Assembly: GCA_002690445.1 (NCBI GenBank)
Contig: NZER01000186.1
Span: 1-6,010 of the forward strand
Origin: Candidatus Pacearchaeota archaeon
GTDB lineage: Archaea; Nanoarchaeota; Nanoarchaeia; Pacearchaeales; GW2011-AR1
Direction: 5' to 3'
Length of the DNA stretch: 6,010 nt
Part shown: positions 5,262 to 6,010 of the stretch, piece after piece
Layout: each line of letters begins with the position of its first letter
Position numbering within the stretch: position 1 is the stretch's first letter
Program-made: the position numbers and the translations under genes
The notes under the pieces: model-generated
What the model saw: only the letters and a program-made list of their open reading frames with translations
The model's database searches: none
Told to the model about the DNA's origin: nothing

Positions 5262-5567
5262 ATGGCAAAAACAACAAAAATAGCTGTAAGGAAGGCAAAA
5301 ACAGCTGCTAAAAAAGTTACTTCGGTAATAAAAAAGAAGCCTAAGGTAGGAGTATTAAGTATCCGTTCTAAGAATATAGGGGATTTAAGAGATAAGTGTG
5401 TTAATTACGCAGATCTTGAACATGCTGCTTATTTGGAAAGTGGAGACGCAGAAGCAGGTAAAGCTGCTCAAAATGGAATTAAAGGGGCCCTTAATGCAAT
5501 TAAGGCTCAGTTAGCTTATCAAAAGATCACAGGAAGGGTTAAAAGAATTCCTTTTTGTGAGGAGTAG
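5262..5567 (+). CDS. Small phage protein with histone-H1-like basic tail, 101 aa
   Basis: The frame runs from ATG (MAKTTKIAVRKAKTAAKK...) to TAG. The first 30 residues contain 11 lysine or arginine residues interspersed with alanine, threonine and valine, as in histone H1 tails and bacterial Hc1-like proteins. This region is probably disordered and DNA- or RNA-binding. From about residue 38 a globular part follows: NIGDLRDKCVNYADLEHAAYLESGDAEAGKAAQNGIKGALNAIKAQLAYQKI, most likely two helices forming a hairpin, then RIPFCEE. The helical part is reminiscent of small conserved proteins in crAss-like phages, though I cannot name one. It sits 22 bases before the helicase gene and is separated from the small-gene run by 33 AT-rich bases. 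A nucleic-acid-binding helper in replication or packaging is an inference from charge and position. Confidence 0.85.
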   Translation: MAKTTKIAVRKAKTAAKKVTSVIKKKPKVGVLSIRSKNIGDLRDKCVNYADLEHAAYLESGDAEAGKAAQNGIKGALNAIKAQLAYQKITGRVKRIPFCEE

Positions 5568-5580
5568 TTAATCATTTAAA
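5567..5580 (+). promoter_or_regulatory. Leader element GTTAATCATTTAAA, possible regulatory site
   Basis: This is the second copy of the element at 5236-5249 (12 of 14 bases the same), starting at the last base of the 101-aa gene stop and 23 bases before the helicase ATG. Function is unknown; chance similarity is a real possibility. Confidence 0.2.
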
Positions 5581-5589
5581 CTAATAATC

Positions 5590-6010
5590 ATGGAAACTTT
5601 AACAACTGCTAGAGGCAGGGTACAATCAGAAGCTTTAAATGCCTGGATCAAGCTTGGTCAAAAGGGTACTATTGAAGTAATTACAGGTTTAGGTAAGACC
5701 AAAATAGCTATGTCAGCTATTAAACTATTGCCTAAAGACTCTAAGATCCTGTTTCTAGCAGAAGTTAAAGACAGGGAATTAGAATTAGAGAGAGAACAAG
5801 AGAAATGGGGAGTTAAGGATTGGGATATTACATTTTCCTGCTATCAATCTGCATATAAGTGGAAAGATACAGAGTGGGACTTTGTGATAGCTGATGAAAT
5901 CCATGACTCACTAACTCCAGTATATTCTAGATTTTATCGTAATAATAAATATGATAGTATCATGGGATTATCAGCAACTATAGATGAGAAAGCTGTAGTT
6001 GAGGAGATAA
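5590..6010 (+). CDS. Superfamily 2 DNA helicase, N-terminal part (cut by window end)
   Basis: The ATG at 5590 opens a frame that stays open for 140 codons to the window edge, so the gene is truncated by the window and not by mutation. The RecA-like domain 1 of an SF2 helicase is clear. A conserved upstream segment RVQSEALNAWI (10-20) precedes motif I, ITGLGKTK (Walker A, G33-T37). LFLAEVKDRE follows in the motif Ia position, then FSCYQSAY (82-89), motif II DEIH (102-105; a DExH box after VIA) and motif III LSAT (127-130). LSAT and DExH fit the UvsW/Rad25/ResIII-like group better than Snf2 proteins, which usually show LTGT. The likely role is ATP-driven remodelling of replication forks or recombination intermediates, with the polymerase and possible SSB. 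The C-terminal ATPase half lies beyond the window, so subfamily is unsure. Confidence 0.92.
   Translation, partial: METLTTARGRVQSEALNAWIKLGQKGTIEVITGLGKTKIAMSAIKLLPKDSKILFLAEVKDRELELEREQEKWGVKDWDITFSCYQSAYKWKDTEWDFVIADEIHDSLTPVYSRFYRNNKYDSIMGLSATIDEKAVVEEI

Noticed and set aside
3527..5567. Stop-codon reassignment (TAG to Gln), known in some crAss-like phages
   Set aside because: TAG ends two genes (3527-3529, 5565-5567), and reading through would add only about ten and four codons before other stops. No gene is interrupted by an in-frame TAG or TGA, so the standard code explains everything here.
1..6010. tRNA genes, CRISPR arrays, insertion sequences, att sites
   Set aside because: I saw no cloverleaf with a GGTTCGA-type T-arm, no regularly spaced direct repeats outside the coding repeat, and no transposase or integrase motif on either strand.

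Overview
The window looks like part of the replication region of a tailed double-stranded DNA phage that infects Bacteroidota, most likely a crAss-like phage (Crassvirales) or a close relative. The reasons are a strongly AT-rich genome, dense genes all on the + strand, and gene starts with AT-rich upstream tracts in place of Shine-Dalgarno sites. A family A DNA polymerase with a proofreading domain but no 5' nuclease domain also sits beside a superfamily 2 helicase and many small unknown proteins. The lineage call is inference from gene types and protein resemblance, with no database search behind it.

Layout: (i) 1-675 holds an AT-rich leader, a 184-aa protein that may be the phage single-stranded-DNA-binding protein, and a strong intrinsic terminator. 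(ii) 676-3144 is a second unit: a short intergenic stretch, two small genes overlapping by ATGA (730-894 and 891-1124), then the 669-aa DNA polymerase. (iii) 3155-5228 is a run of six small, AT-rich, tightly packed genes, mostly of unknown function. One (4027-4326) is a very compact SET-domain protein, a candidate lysine methyltransferase, and the last (4863-5228) is a repeat-bearing charged protein. Three of the genes begin at exact copies of one 14-base start-codon module, AATAAATAATTATG. (iv) 5262-6010 holds a basic protein with a histone-H1-like tail and the start of an SF2 DNA helicase that runs off the window.

Polymerase, possible SSB and helicase would act together in phage genome replication. 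The small genes between them look like accessory cargo, possibly host-takeover functions. Two genes are complete or real but easy to miss: the 54-57 aa gene ending at 894 and the helicase truncated by the window edge. I found no tRNA, CRISPR array, insertion sequence, integrase or att site, and no convincing evidence of a novel multi-gene system. The most interesting items are the repeated start module, the mini SET protein and the terminator that separates the possible SSB from the polymerase unit.
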